Shown: in pieces, positions 9,501-18,962 of the stretch
Numbering within the stretch: the first letter of the stretch is position 1
How the letters are laid out: every line of letters begins with the position of its first letter
NCBI RefSeq assembly: GCF_001975725.1
Contig: NZ_CP019434.1
Span: 2,129,486-2,193,485 of the forward strand
Reading direction: 5' to 3'
DNA from: Acidihalobacter ferrooxydans
GTDB lineage: Bacteria > Pseudomonadota > Gammaproteobacteria > DSM-5130 > Acidihalobacteraceae
Length of the DNA: 64,000 nucleotides
The notes under the pieces: generated by a model
Seen by the model: only the letters and a program-made list of their open reading frames with translations
Told to the model about the DNA's origin: nothing
Databases searched by the model: none
Position numbers and translations under genes: made by a program

Positions 9501-12331
9501 GTGTCGCACTCACCCTGCGCCGGCTTTCCGTCCTGTTCACCCTCGCCCTCGCGCCCGGCATGCCAGGGGCAGCGGCCACCGAGGCACCGACGCTGCCGAC
9601 ACGCCCGTTTCAGAGCGAGGACTGGAATCTCGCCTGGCAGGCCTTTATCGGCGCGGGGAAGGTTCAGGAAGCCTATGGCCTGGCGCTGAAAGCGGTCGCC
9701 GCCCGCCCCGCCAGCCGGCTGTGGTGGCAACGGCTGGCCCAGGCAGCCCGTTGGAGCAGCCATCCGCAGACCGCGCTCGAAGCGCTCACTCGCCTGGCCG
9801 AATCTTTCGGCGACCGCAAGGCCCTGCGCGAGGCGCTGAATCTTGCCATCGGCCTGGAAGAACACAGCCGTACCCTCGGCCTCTTGCGGCTCGCTATCCA
9901 CGCCGGCATGGCCACGCCCGCCGAACGGCGCATGCTCACCGGGCTGTATCTCGACACTGGACAACCACTGGCGGCGATACGCGCGCTGCAGGACGAATTT
10001 CGCCGTCGTCCCGAGCCTGAACTGCTCTGGGAGCAGGCCGTTATCTATCGACTGATCGGCGATCCGGACAAGGAGCTCACGGTGCTGCGCGCCTACCAGC
10101 GGCGCTACGGTCCGACGCCCCGGGTGATGCTGGCCATCGCCACCCGCGAATACATTCAGGGGCACTTCGAACGCGCGCTGGACGGCCTGATCGCCGCCCA
10201 ATCACGCGCCAAACCGAGCGACACGGCCTACTGGGAAACCCTGAGCGGACTGGCCTGGATGCTCGGGCGCTACGATCTGGCCGCACGCAGTGCCCGCGTG
10301 CTGGTCCACCACGGCAAAGCCAGCGCCACCCTCTACCAGCGCCTGGTCTTCATCGAACAGTACACCCACGCACACAAGGCTTTTGCCGACGCCGAGCGAG
10401 GCTGGCGCGTCACCCACGACCCCGCCCTCTTCATGTCCATGCTGGCCATTGCCTCCTCGCTCACGCCCTCCAGGCCGTGGCTGGAACGCGCCTTTGCCGA
10501 GCTCACCCCGGATGAAGCCAGGCAGTTCGCTGACCGGACGTTCTACTGGACCAGCCTGGCCAACCTGCGCGCGCAACAAGGCGACTTCGAGTCCGCCGCC
10601 ACCGCTTACCGCAAGGCGTTGCGTCTCGCGCCGCAAGACAACAACATCCTCTCCGGCTATCTCTGGCTGTATGCAGACCAGAATAAGGAACGTTCGCTGC
10701 GCCCGCAGCTCGGACAACTTGAGCGTCGGGCGGCCAACGCGCCCGCACTCTGGGGGCCGCTGGCCGCCATCTACGCCGCGCTCGACGAACCGCAGCGGGC
10801 GCTGCCGTGGCTGAAGCGTCAGTGGCCGACACACCACGGCGATCCCCTGTGGCTGCTCAACTACGCCGACACCCTCGCCCAGGCCGATCTCGACCGGCAA
10901 GCCTGGACGATGCGCCGTCGTGCGCTGACGCTGCTGGAGACGACCCCGACGCACGCGAGCACGAAACAACGGGAAAACCGTCGGCGCATCGCCCGCGCGC
11001 GCCTGATCGCCACGCTGCTACCGGGCGATCCCGGACGACGCGCCATGCAGACGCTGGCCGCGACAGACACCTCGCGCGAAGCGCGTGTCGCGGTGCTCGG
11101 CGCGGCGCTGGACGCCCAGGACATGATGCTGGCGCGCTGGTGGCGCGAACACGCCTTCACGCACGCCTCGCCGCCGGCCTGGGCAGCGCTGTCGCTGGCC
11201 CTTGCGGACAACGACGGCCCCGCTATCGCCCGACTGCTCGCGACACAACGCGACCGCCTGCCGCGCCGCGACCGGGTCGATGCCGCGCAGCGCCTGGGTT
11301 GGGACCCGCTCGCGCTGAGTCTGGCCTGGCAGGGCATGCAGGGCGAACCGGCGGACCGACGCCTGCACCGCCAGTTTCGCGAACTGGCGTTACCACGCGC
11401 CGCCAGCATCGGCGTCAGTAGCAGCGTGCAAAGCGGCAGCGGTCTGCTGACAATGCCAGGCACGCTCGACCTGCGCGACTGGCTCAGCCCCCGCGACCGC
11501 CTGCAAGTGTCCGCGTCACTCGCCGCACAACACAGCACCAACTCGACGCAGCTCGGCACCCCCCCCGCAGCACCTGACGATCTGCTGGTGCAATGGCGTC
11601 ATCTCACCCGCCGTGGACACTTCGATCTCAGCCTCAGCGCCGGCCATGATCTGGCCAGTTGGTTCCGCCTCGGCCTGGCCTGGACACGGACATGGACGGA
11701 TGCACTGCACACCACTTTCGAGGCAACGCGTGGCGCGCAGCCCACGGCCACCGTGCCGCTCTCGCTCGGCGGACTCGAAGATCGCCTTGCCGCCTCGGTC
11801 GATCTCAGGCTCACACCGCGCGACAACCTGAGTGCGCAGTTCGGCGCTGCACAACTCTATGCGCAGGGCGGCGGCGCGCTGGGCAATGCGCAGACGGCGA
11901 CGCTGACGCTGCGCCATAAATTCTGGTTCGCACCACCGGATTTCACCCTGGATGCCTCCCTGAGCGGAGCGCGTTACCAAAGAGCGACCCGCCTGCCGCC
12001 TCAACTGGCCGCGTTGGTGCCCGGCGGACAGACGCCGGACGTCGCCTTTTTCGTGCCAGGCAGTTACGTCCAGGCCTGCATCGGCGGCTCCTTCAACACG
12101 CACTACCAGACCGACTATGCGGCCAAGCTGCGCCCCTTTGCCAGCGCCAGCGTCTGCGCCAACAGCGCTTATGGCGCCGGTTATGACCTGCAAGGCGGCT
12201 TTGCACTGCCACTGCTAGGCCCCGATCATCTGGCCGTCAACGCCGGCATCAGCAGCAATTTCGGCACACAAAACAGTCCAACCGCCCAGATCGGCCTCAG
12301 TTACCGGTACTATTTCGTTCCCCTGCCCTAA
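9497..12331 (+). CDS. pelB2: PelB C-terminal part: TPR scaffold plus outer-membrane beta-barrel
   Basis: The 944-residue product starts with its own signal sequence (residues ~1-27, ending PGAAA). It continues with many TPR-type helical pairs (~40-640) and finishes with an amphipathic beta-strand region (~650-944) ending 'QIGLSYRYYFVPLP', typical of a 16-strand porin. PelB guides Pel and PelA in the periplasm and forms the outer-membrane pore with PelC. Together with the upstream 264 residues, total length (1208) equals one-piece PelB (1193). An independent signal sequence argues for a genuine two-gene arrangement over a sequencing frameshift. Confidence 0.92.
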   Translation: MSVALTLRRLSVLFTLALAPGMPGAAATEAPTLPTRPFQSEDWNLAWQAFIGAGKVQEAYGLALKAVAARPASRLWWQRLAQAARWSSHPQTALEALTRLAESFGDRKALREALNLAIGLEEHSRTLGLLRLAIHAGMATPAERRMLTGLYLDTGQPLAAIRALQDEFRRRPEPELLWEQAVIYRLIGDPDKELTVLRAYQRRYGPTPRVMLAIATREYIQGHFERALDGLIAAQSRAKPSDTAYWETLSGLAWMLGRYDLAARSARVLVHHGKASATLYQRLVFIEQYTHAHKAFADAERGWRVTHDPALFMSMLAIASSLTPSRPWLERAFAELTPDEARQFADRTFYWTSLANLRAQQGDFESAATAYRKALRLAPQDNNILSGYLWLYADQNKERSLRPQLGQLERRAANAPALWGPLAAIYAALDEPQRALPWLKRQWPTHHGDPLWLLNYADTLAQADLDRQAWTMRRRALTLLETTPTHASTKQRENRRRIARARLIATLLPGDPGRRAMQTLAATDTSREARVAVLGAALDAQDMMLARWWREHAFTHASPPAWAALSLALADNDGPAIARLLATQRDRLPRRDRVDAAQRLGWDPLALSLAWQGMQGEPADRRLHRQFRELALPRAASIGVSSSVQSGSGLLTMPGTLDLRDWLSPRDRLQVSASLAAQHSTNSTQLGTPPAAPDDLLVQWRHLTRRGHFDLSLSAGHDLASWFRLGLAWTRTWTDALHTTFEATRGAQPTATVPLSLGGLEDRLAASVDLRLTPRDNLSAQFGAAQLYAQGGGALGNAQTATLTLRHKFWFAPPDFTLDASLSGARYQRATRLPPQLAALVPGGQTPDVAFFVPGSYVQACIGGSFNTHYQTDYAAKLRPFASASVCANSAYGAGYDLQGGFALPLLGPDHLAVNAGISSNFGTQNSPTAQIGLSYRYYFVPLP

Positions 12332-12352
12332 GCCCATGAAGAGGACATTTCC

Positions 12353-12892
12353 ATGAAAAAGCCCCATACGCTATGGCCTGTCTTGCTGTCGGCCCTTTTG
12401 TTGCTGGGCCTCAGCGGCTGCGCCGGCATGCGGCTCGATGCAGCGCCCGCACCGCATCTGGACACAACCGCCACACTGGCGGTGCTGACACCGCGTAACA
12501 ACACCTCGACCCCCTACGCCGGACAACGGGTGCAGCAGCAACTGGCGGCTCTGCTGGTCGCACATGGGCTTCGGAAAGTCATCCTCCAGCCGTCGTCCGT
12601 CAACGCGGCATTGCCGGTCGGCGCAGCGCCCGGCAATGCCGCGGATGCGCTGGCCTGGGCGCGCAAGCAGGGCGCGCCTTATGCCTTGACCGGCAGCGTC
12701 GATGAATGGCGCTATAAAATCGGCCTGGACGGACAGCCGGCGGTCGGTTTCACCTTGCGGCTGATCGACGTGAACACCGGCCAGACCCTCTGGAGCGGCG
12801 CCGCCGCGGCCAGCGGTAACAGCCGCGAAGGACTTGCAGTGCTTTCCCAACAGGTGCTCGATCGCCTGGTCAATCGACTGCTGGGCCGCTGA
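12353..12892 (+). CDS. pelC: Outer-membrane lipoprotein PelC
   Basis: The 179-residue protein has a lipoprotein signal with lipobox LSGC, the acylated Cys being residue 23. PelC forms a dodecameric ring under the PelB barrel and funnels the cationic polymer electronegatively. Here the mature part carries the conserved 'YALTGSVDEWRYK' and a C-terminal amphipathic helix (LSQQVLDRLVNRLLGR). A purine-rich ribosome site (GAAGAGGACA) precedes the ATG. It lies 21 nt after pelB2 and 6 nt before pelD. Confidence 0.92.
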   Translation: MKKPHTLWPVLLSALLLLGLSGCAGMRLDAAPAPHLDTTATLAVLTPRNNTSTPYAGQRVQQQLAALLVAHGLRKVILQPSSVNAALPVGAAPGNAADALAWARKQGAPYALTGSVDEWRYKIGLDGQPAVGFTLRLIDVNTGQTLWSGAAAASGNSREGLAVLSQQVLDRLVNRLLGR

Positions 12893-12898
12893 GACAGC

Positions 12899-14248
12899 AT
12901 GGCCGATAGCCATCTCGATCACGCAAGTACGCGCCTCAGCCTGCTGGCCTGGGCCGAAATTGCCCTGCTCGCTCCGGCCGGGCTGGGTCTGGCGATTTTT
13001 CTGGACCATCAGGCGCCGTTCACCGCCGGCGGTTTCCCCTGGCTCTGGCTCATCCCCTTGCTGCTGGGTCTGCGTCACGGGCTGGCCGCCGCCGCCTTGA
13101 GCAGCTTGCTGCTGATTGCTGGCGGCGTGGCCGCGCACACGTTAGCCATCAGCGCCGCAGCGCCGCCGTTGCTACAGATCGTCGGCGGACTGATCGCCGT
13201 ACTCAGCGCGGGGCAGTACGGCACGAACTGGCGCGCCCGACTTGAAGCCAACCAGCGCCGCACCGAATACGCCGAAGAACGCCTCGAAGCGCTGAGCCGG
13301 GCCTATTTCATTACCCGCATCTCGCATGACCGTCTGGAAGAAGCGCTCATCACTCAACCCATGACCTTACGCGGCGCGCTGGAGCAACTGCGCCCCGTGG
13401 CCGAACGCGCCGCACAGGGGCTGGACGAGTCCACAGCCACAGATCTTCTGCAACTCCTTGCGCAGTATTGTCGTTTCGAAACGGCTGGCGTACATCTGGC
13501 GCGCAACGACCGGTTCGATCCGCAACCTCTCGCCGCGCTCGGGCCCCAGGCGCCGCTGGTCTCGGACGATCCGTTAGTCGGCCTTGCGCGCGAAGGCCGT
13601 CAAGTCGCTTTTTACAGCGTCGATCAGCTGATCGAATTCAATCGTGAAATCACCTATCGCGCGGTATTCCCCCTGCTTGACTGCACCCTTCGGCCCTGGG
13701 GTCTGATCGTGGTGCGCGATCTGCCCTTGCTGGCTGTCAACGAGGAAAACTTCGCCACCGCCAACGCCATTGTTCAGTACGTCGCCGAAGAGACGCGGGT
13801 CGTGACCGAAAGCGCCGATCTGCTGCAGCAATTCCCCTGCTGCCCACCCCACTTCGCGCATGAACTGATCCGCCTGCAAACCTTGCAAACACGGGCGAAG
13901 GTGCGTTCCACGCTGATCGCCGTGCATCTGCCCCCGACCAGCAACGATGAAAACGGACTTTCAGCCGAAGCGATTTACCATGGCATGCGCCGCAGCCTGG
14001 ATGTCTACTGGCTGGCGCCCTTTGCTGCGGATGATCCCGGCTTGCTGGTGCTCCTGCCGCTGGCGGGACCGGCCAGCGCCCGCGGGTACCTCGACCGCCT
14101 CGATGCCTGGCTGAAGGAACACGGCCAAACGCAAGGCCTGGCGCTACCCAATTTGTGGATCGAGCAGATCCTCCTGGATGGACGTCCGGCCGGGAAGCTG
14201 CTCGAGATGACCCACATCCCCTGCGCGCCCATAACATCGCACCCATGA
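12899..14248 (+). CDS. pelD: c-di-GMP receptor PelD
   Basis: The 449-residue protein has four hydrophobic spans (~15-105), a helical linker (~110-145), a GAF domain (~155-310) and a degenerate GGDEF domain (~325-440). The GGDEF motif itself is lost. An RxxD inhibitory-site motif is kept at R365-S-L-D368 in 'RRSLDVYW', nearly the same positions as R367/D370 of P. aeruginosa PelD, which bind c-di-GMP and switch on Pel synthesis. It ends with ATGA overlap into pelE. Confidence 0.94.
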   Translation: MADSHLDHASTRLSLLAWAEIALLAPAGLGLAIFLDHQAPFTAGGFPWLWLIPLLLGLRHGLAAAALSSLLLIAGGVAAHTLAISAAAPPLLQIVGGLIAVLSAGQYGTNWRARLEANQRRTEYAEERLEALSRAYFITRISHDRLEEALITQPMTLRGALEQLRPVAERAAQGLDESTATDLLQLLAQYCRFETAGVHLARNDRFDPQPLAALGPQAPLVSDDPLVGLAREGRQVAFYSVDQLIEFNREITYRAVFPLLDCTLRPWGLIVVRDLPLLAVNEENFATANAIVQYVAEETRVVTESADLLQQFPCCPPHFAHELIRLQTLQTRAKVRSTLIAVHLPPTSNDENGLSAEAIYHGMRRSLDVYWLAPFAADDPGLLVLLPLAGPASARGYLDRLDAWLKEHGQTQGLALPNLWIEQILLDGRPAGKLLEMTHIPCAPITSHP

Positions 14249-15375
14249 TATTGAGCGACTTTTTCACGCCACTCGTTGTGGCCACGCACTGGATACCCGA
14301 GTCCATCATATCCCTTGGCGCCTGGCTGAACCCCACTGCGCCCGCCACACGGCTGGTACCGGGACTGCTCCTTGTGAGCAGTCTGTTCAGTCTGTTGATT
14401 TCCGTCCTCGTCGTCGCCCTGCTGCCAGGGCGGCTGCACCGCCGTCCGGTGCGCAATGCACTGGCCATCGCCGCGCTGGGTTCCCTGCTGCCTGTTCTGG
14501 GTCCGCTGTCCCTGCTCGGCATGGGGCTGATCTTTCCGCTGCTGGAAAAAAACCGGTCGCGCCTGCAACCCGAGCATTTGACCACACCGGACTTCGCCAG
14601 CGAGATTCGCCCGCACAGCGCCGGATTCAGCGCCGGTGGCGCTCTGGCCCGCTTGCGCGGCAACAATGGCGTTCAGGGCATGCGCGCCCTGCTTGCCATC
14701 GAGCACCGGCGCAGCGCCATCAGCACCCGCCTGCTCAGTCAAAGTCTGGGGCATCCAGACGAGATCGTGCGTCTGCTGGCCTATAATTTGCTGGAGCGCC
14801 GCGAGCAGGCGATCGTGGCCCGACTCAGCGAACTCGAACCCCATCTGGATACCGGAAGTCCGTCGGACCTGGAGGAGCGCAGCGAAGCGCATGGCAAACG
14901 GCCCCGTTCTCCCATCGCCGCAGCCGATTCTGCCCAAGTCCGACAGACTCTTGACAACGCCGACACGGCCTGGCTGGCTCTGCAGGCTGCGTCACTGCAT
15001 CTTGAATTCATCTACCTCGAACTGGCCCAGGGCAGCCTGCGCCAGACACACATCCAGGCGGCGGCTCGCCTGCTCGCCGATAGCGCAGAGTTTGCGCCGC
15101 AGAGTCCGTGGTATCCGGCCTGGTTATCCTTGCAGGCGCGCGTCCTTCAATTGCAGGGTGACAAGACTGACGATCCACGTATCGAGAGTCTGTTGAAAGA
15201 CGCACTGGCCGCCGGCTGCGCCCCGGCGCGCGCCCTGCCCTGGCTGCTTGAGCGTGCCTGGCAGCGCCGCGATTACGCCACCCTGAAACACCTCGTGGAA
15301 CACCATCACGTCTATCCCATGATTCCTCATCTTGGCCCTGTGGTCTCCCGCTGGCGCACAAGGACAAACCCATGA
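14245..15375 (+). CDS. pelE: Inner-membrane TPR protein PelE, with repeat-derived insert
   Basis: A 376-residue protein with two membrane spans (~35-60 and ~70-95) followed by a cytosolic helical TPR-like domain; PelE bridges PelD, PelF and PelG in the synthase complex. The start at 14245 overlaps pelD as ATGA; the frame extends further upstream but only inside pelD. The protein is longer than P. aeruginosa PelE (329). Residues ~206-236 are encoded by a 90-bp segment (14861-14950) that matches the dispersed family A repeat found between genes elsewhere in this window. The stop overlaps pelF (ATGA). Confidence 0.9.
   Translation: MILSDFFTPLVVATHWIPESIISLGAWLNPTAPATRLVPGLLLVSSLFSLLISVLVVALLPGRLHRRPVRNALAIAALGSLLPVLGPLSLLGMGLIFPLLEKNRSRLQPEHLTTPDFASEIRPHSAGFSAGGALARLRGNNGVQGMRALLAIEHRRSAISTRLLSQSLGHPDEIVRLLAYNLLERREQAIVARLSELEPHLDTGSPSDLEERSEAHGKRPRSPIAAADSAQVRQTLDNADTAWLALQAASLHLEFIYLELAQGSLRQTHIQAAARLLADSAEFAPQSPWYPAWLSLQARVLQLQGDKTDDPRIESLLKDALAAGCAPARALPWLLERAWQRRDYATLKHLVEHHHVYPMIPHLGPVVSRWRTRTNP
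14861..14950 (+). repeat. Family A repeat copy A1, in frame inside pelE
   Basis: The segment starts CGTCGGACCTGGAGGAGCGC and ends GTCCGACAGACTC. It shares the 19-nt block CATCGCCGCAGCCGATTCT with copy A4 (43877-44037) and the left block CGTCGRACYTGGAGGA. It lacks roughly 70 bp of the middle found in full copies. It is 90 bp (30 codons) long and leaves the pelE frame open. Confidence 0.85.
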
Positions 15376-16889
15376 ATAACGAGACTGACTGTGACATCCT
15401 GCTGCTGCTCGAAGGCACATACCCGTACATCAAAGGCGGCGTCTCCTCCTGGGTGCATCAAATCGTCAGTGGGCTGCCGCATTGGCGCTTCGGCGGCGTA
15501 TTTATCGGCTCGAGGCGGCAGGATTACGCCGAAATCCAGTACCAGTTACCGGCAAATTTCGTGACCTTGAGCGAACACTATCTGTTCGATGAAACACCTG
15601 GCTCGACGCCGCTGCGCCCACCGCGCCTGCCTGCGGACGCACAAGCCAGCTATGTCCGGCTCCACGAATCACTGCGCCGCGGCGAGAGCGGCGCGTTCGA
15701 TCCAGAGGCTTTGCTGGAACCCGGTTCGGCGCTGCGGGAAGCGGCCTTTCTGCATGGCGACGCCGCCTGGCGCTATATCACGCAGTGCTATGAAACCGGC
15801 GCTTCGGAGCCCTCGTTTCTGGATTATTTCTGGACTGTGCGAAACCTCCACAAGCCACTGTGGACCCTGGCCGAGGCCGCGCGCACACTGCCCCGGACAC
15901 GCTTGCTGTTCAGCCCCTCGACCGGCTACGCCGGCCTGCTGGGCGTGTTCGGTGCGCAGCGCCAGGAATGTCCTTTGGTGCTGATGGAACACGGCATTTA
16001 CACCAAGGAACGGCGCATCGATCTGATGAACGCCGACTGGATCGCCGACACCCGCAACCCCTTGCTGCGCGACCCGACCGAGGTCAGCCATCTGCGCGAG
16101 ATGTGGGTACGCTTTTTCGAGGCACTCGGCCGTCAGGCCTATGCACGGGCCGATCCGATCGTTTCCCTGTTCGGGAAGGCCCGCCAACAACAGATTCACG
16201 ACGGGGCCGACCCGCAACGCACACGCATCATCCCCAATGGCGTGGATGTGGCGGGCCTGAGGGCGTTGCGCCGGCCCACGCAAGACGCGCCGCCCGCAGT
16301 GATTGGCCTGCTCGGTCGGGTAGTACCGATCAAGGACATCAAAACCTTCATCCGCGCCGCGCACCGACTGCGCGAACGTCTGCCGGAGGCCCAGGCCTGG
16401 ATCATCGGCCCGGAAGACGAAGACCCCGAGTACAGCCGCGAATGCCACGATCTGGCCCGCGCGCTCGATCTGGGCGATGCGCTGCAGTTCCTGGGCTTTC
16501 AGCGCATTCACGATATTCTGCCGAAGATCGGCGTACTGGTGCTGAGTTCGATCAGCGAAGGGCTGCCGTTGTCGGTGCTGGAGGGTTTCTCGGCGGGCCT
16601 GCCCAGCGTGACCACCGACGTCGGCGCTTGCAGTGAGCTGATCTACGGCCGCGAGGGTGACGCAGCCGACCGCGCGCTGGGTGCGGCCGGCGCCGTAGTG
16701 GGTCTGGCCGATCATGAGGCCTTGGCCGAGCGCTGCGCCGAGCTGCTTGAGGATCAGGCCCACTACGCCGCCGCTGTGCGCGCCGCGACCGCCCGCGTGG
16801 AGCGTTACTACGACCGCCCCACCATGCTCGACACCTTCGATGCGTTGTTCGCACAGAAGCTGACCACCCCGACCGAGGAAACCCGCTGA
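15372..16889 (+). CDS. pelF: Pel glycosyltransferase PelF (GT4)
   Basis: The 505-residue cytosolic enzyme (P. aeruginosa 507) polymerises Pel from UDP-activated amino sugars. It has the N-terminal 'LLEGTYPYIKGGVSSW' glycine loop of GT-B enzymes, 'LMEHGIYTKER', and the C-terminal EX7E motif in 'SEGLPLSVLEGF'. It overlaps pelE by 4 nt and pelG by 1 nt, so pelD-G form one translationally coupled chain. Confidence 0.96.
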   Translation: MNNETDCDILLLLEGTYPYIKGGVSSWVHQIVSGLPHWRFGGVFIGSRRQDYAEIQYQLPANFVTLSEHYLFDETPGSTPLRPPRLPADAQASYVRLHESLRRGESGAFDPEALLEPGSALREAAFLHGDAAWRYITQCYETGASEPSFLDYFWTVRNLHKPLWTLAEAARTLPRTRLLFSPSTGYAGLLGVFGAQRQECPLVLMEHGIYTKERRIDLMNADWIADTRNPLLRDPTEVSHLREMWVRFFEALGRQAYARADPIVSLFGKARQQQIHDGADPQRTRIIPNGVDVAGLRALRRPTQDAPPAVIGLLGRVVPIKDIKTFIRAAHRLRERLPEAQAWIIGPEDEDPEYSRECHDLARALDLGDALQFLGFQRIHDILPKIGVLVLSSISEGLPLSVLEGFSAGLPSVTTDVGACSELIYGREGDAADRALGAAGAVVGLADHEALAERCAELLEDQAHYAAAVRAATARVERYYDRPTMLDTFDALFAQKLTTPTEETR

Positions 16890-18265
16890 TGGCCGGCATC
16901 GGCTTTGAACTGCGCCGTCTCTCGCGCAGCGATTCCTATCTGGGCCAGTTGCGCGCGTATTTCTATGCCGGCATCGTCGGCTCCGGCCCGTGGGTGCTAT
17001 CGATCCTCGCGATCCTCGTGCTCGGCGTGATGAGCCTGGGCGTAGTGGTACCGGCGCAGCTGATCAGCCAGTTTCAGACCAGCGTGACCTGGCTGATCGC
17101 ACTCAGCCTGATTTATTCCGGCGGCGTACAACTGCTCTATACCCGCTATGTTGCCGACCGCCTGTTCGAGCACCGCAGCGAGGAAGTACTGCCCAATCTG
17201 TTTGGTATTGTGCTCCTCACCACCCTGCCACTGTTTTTGCTGTCGATCCCGCTTGCGCTCTGGCTGTTGCCTGGCACCACCCCGGCCTACCGGTTGCTGA
17301 TGGTCGTTGCGCTGAGCCAGCTCAACATGGTCTGGATCCTGACCGTGCTGCTGTCCGGTCTGAAGCAGTACAAATGGCTGCTGGTGCTGTACTTTCTGGG
17401 CTATGGCGGCGCCGTGGCGCTGGGTCTCGCGCTGGGCCGCGCCGGGCTGGGCATGGAAGGGCTGCTGTTGGCCTTCGTACTTGGCCAGGCCGTGATCGCC
17501 GTGGGTTCGCTGGCGTTGGTATGGCGCGAATACCCGCCACAGCGTCTGATTGGCTTCGATTTCCTGCGCCGTGGCCGGTTGAAACTCTGGCTGCTGCCGA
17601 CCGGCCTTCTGTTCAATGCCGGGGTCTGGGTCGACAAATTCCTGTTCTGGCTATGGCCAAGCACGGGACATGCCGTCATTGGCACTTTGCACGCCTCCGT
17701 CATCTACGACACGCCGGTATTCCTCGCCTACTTCACCATCATCCCCGGCATGGCCGTTTTCCTGCTGCGCATGGAAGTCGATTTCGTGCTCGGCTACGAT
17801 CGCTATTACGATGCCGTGCGCGAAGGCGGCGCACTTTCCAGCATTCGCCATTATCGCGAGCAGATGGTCGTCACCGCTCGCGCGGGTATCTACGACATTC
17901 TCAAGACCCAGGGCTTCACTCTGCTCGGATTAATGGCATTAGGGCCTTCGTTACTGGGATTTTTTGGCATTCCGACGCTGTATTTCCCGCTGCTGGTGAT
18001 CGACGCGGTCGGCGTCAGCCTGCAATTGCTGGTCATGGCCGGGCTGAACATCCTGTTCTATCTGGACCGCCTGCGCACCGCCGCCGCCATGACCGCCCTG
18101 ATGTTCGTGGGCAATCTCGCGTTAACCCTGGTGACGCTTAATCTGGGCCCGTTCTACTTCGGCTACGGCTTCGTGGTCGCCATGCTCATCTCGGCAGTGG
18201 CCATTCTGCTGACCTGCAACCGGATTCTGGATCGGCTCAACTACACCACTTTCATGCTTCGTTGA
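16889..18265 (+). CDS. pelG: Pel exopolysaccharide membrane transporter PelG
   Basis: The 458-residue polytopic protein (about 12 hydrophobic spans; P. aeruginosa 456) starts MAGIGFELRRLSRSDSYLG, the hallmark PelG start. PelG is the MOP/flippase-like inner-membrane component that works with PelD, PelE and PelF. The ATG overlaps the pelF stop by one base (TGATG). The gene ends 14 nt inside the convergent DUF502 gene, leaving no room for a private terminator. Confidence 0.96.
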   Translation: MAGIGFELRRLSRSDSYLGQLRAYFYAGIVGSGPWVLSILAILVLGVMSLGVVVPAQLISQFQTSVTWLIALSLIYSGGVQLLYTRYVADRLFEHRSEEVLPNLFGIVLLTTLPLFLLSIPLALWLLPGTTPAYRLLMVVALSQLNMVWILTVLLSGLKQYKWLLVLYFLGYGGAVALGLALGRAGLGMEGLLLAFVLGQAVIAVGSLALVWREYPPQRLIGFDFLRRGRLKLWLLPTGLLFNAGVWVDKFLFWLWPSTGHAVIGTLHASVIYDTPVFLAYFTIIPGMAVFLLRMEVDFVLGYDRYYDAVREGGALSSIRHYREQMVVTARAGIYDILKTQGFTLLGLMALGPSLLGFFGIPTLYFPLLVIDAVGVSLQLLVMAGLNILFYLDRLRTAAAMTALMFVGNLALTLVTLNLGPFYFGYGFVVAMLISAVAILLTCNRILDRLNYTTFMLR

Positions 18266-18887
18266 GACGCGCGGCATCCGATTCACGCGGCGCCACCACA
18301 CCGAGCGACACGATCAGCTTCAGAGCATCCTCGACCGACATCTCAAGTTCCTGGACTGCATTTCTCGGAACCATCATGATAAAGCCCGAAGTCGGATTCG
18401 GCGTGGTCGGCACGAATACCGTGATGACTTCTTCCGCCGTACGCCGCTGCACCTCGGCGCTGCCGTTGCCGGTCTGGAACGCCAGCGTCCAGATGCCCTT
18501 ACGCGGATACTCGATCAACAGCACCTTGCGAAACGCATCGCCGCTGCTTGAAAAGACCGTCTCCGCAACCTGCTTGACCGCGCCGTAAATGTGCCTGACC
18601 AAAGGAATTCGCGACAATAGCGACTCCCATACGGCAACGACGCGCCGACCGAACATATTTGCCGCAAACAGGCCCGTCACCAATACGATGGTCACGGTCA
18701 GCAACAGACCGAGACCGGGAATCGCATACCCCAGCCAGGCTTCCGGACGCCAGCCCGACGGCAGCAGCAACAGACTGCGATCCATGAAATCCACCAGCGC
18801 ACGAATCACCACGACCGTAATCACCAACGGCACCCAGACCAGCAACCCGGCAATGAGATAACGACGCAGCAGCGCACCCATGTTCAA
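18252..18887 (-). CDS. DUF502 family membrane protein
   Basis: The 211-residue protein has two membrane spans (~8-30 and ~55-80) and the signature region 'RIPLVRHIYGAVKQV' and 'PTTPNPTSGF' of DUF502. Biochemical function is unknown in bacteria; plant homologues (LCV/COV) are Golgi membrane proteins. Family members usually sit between fmdB and aspS. Here the downstream neighbour in that order, aspS, is 13 kb away because the pel operon intervenes. Confidence 0.9.
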   Translation of the reverse strand: MNMGALLRRYLIAGLLVWVPLVITVVVIRALVDFMDRSLLLLPSGWRPEAWLGYAIPGLGLLLTVTIVLVTGLFAANMFGRRVVAVWESLLSRIPLVRHIYGAVKQVAETVFSSSGDAFRKVLLIEYPRKGIWTLAFQTGNGSAEVQRRTAEEVITVFVPTTPNPTSGFIMMVPRNAVQELEMSVEDALKLIVSLGVVAPRESDAARLNEA

Positions 18888-18962
18888 ACCCTCCCTTTAC
18901 AGCGCAAAACAGCACCGGGGCGCCAAGGCGCCCCGGAACACGACTGCGCATTCATCACCGCT

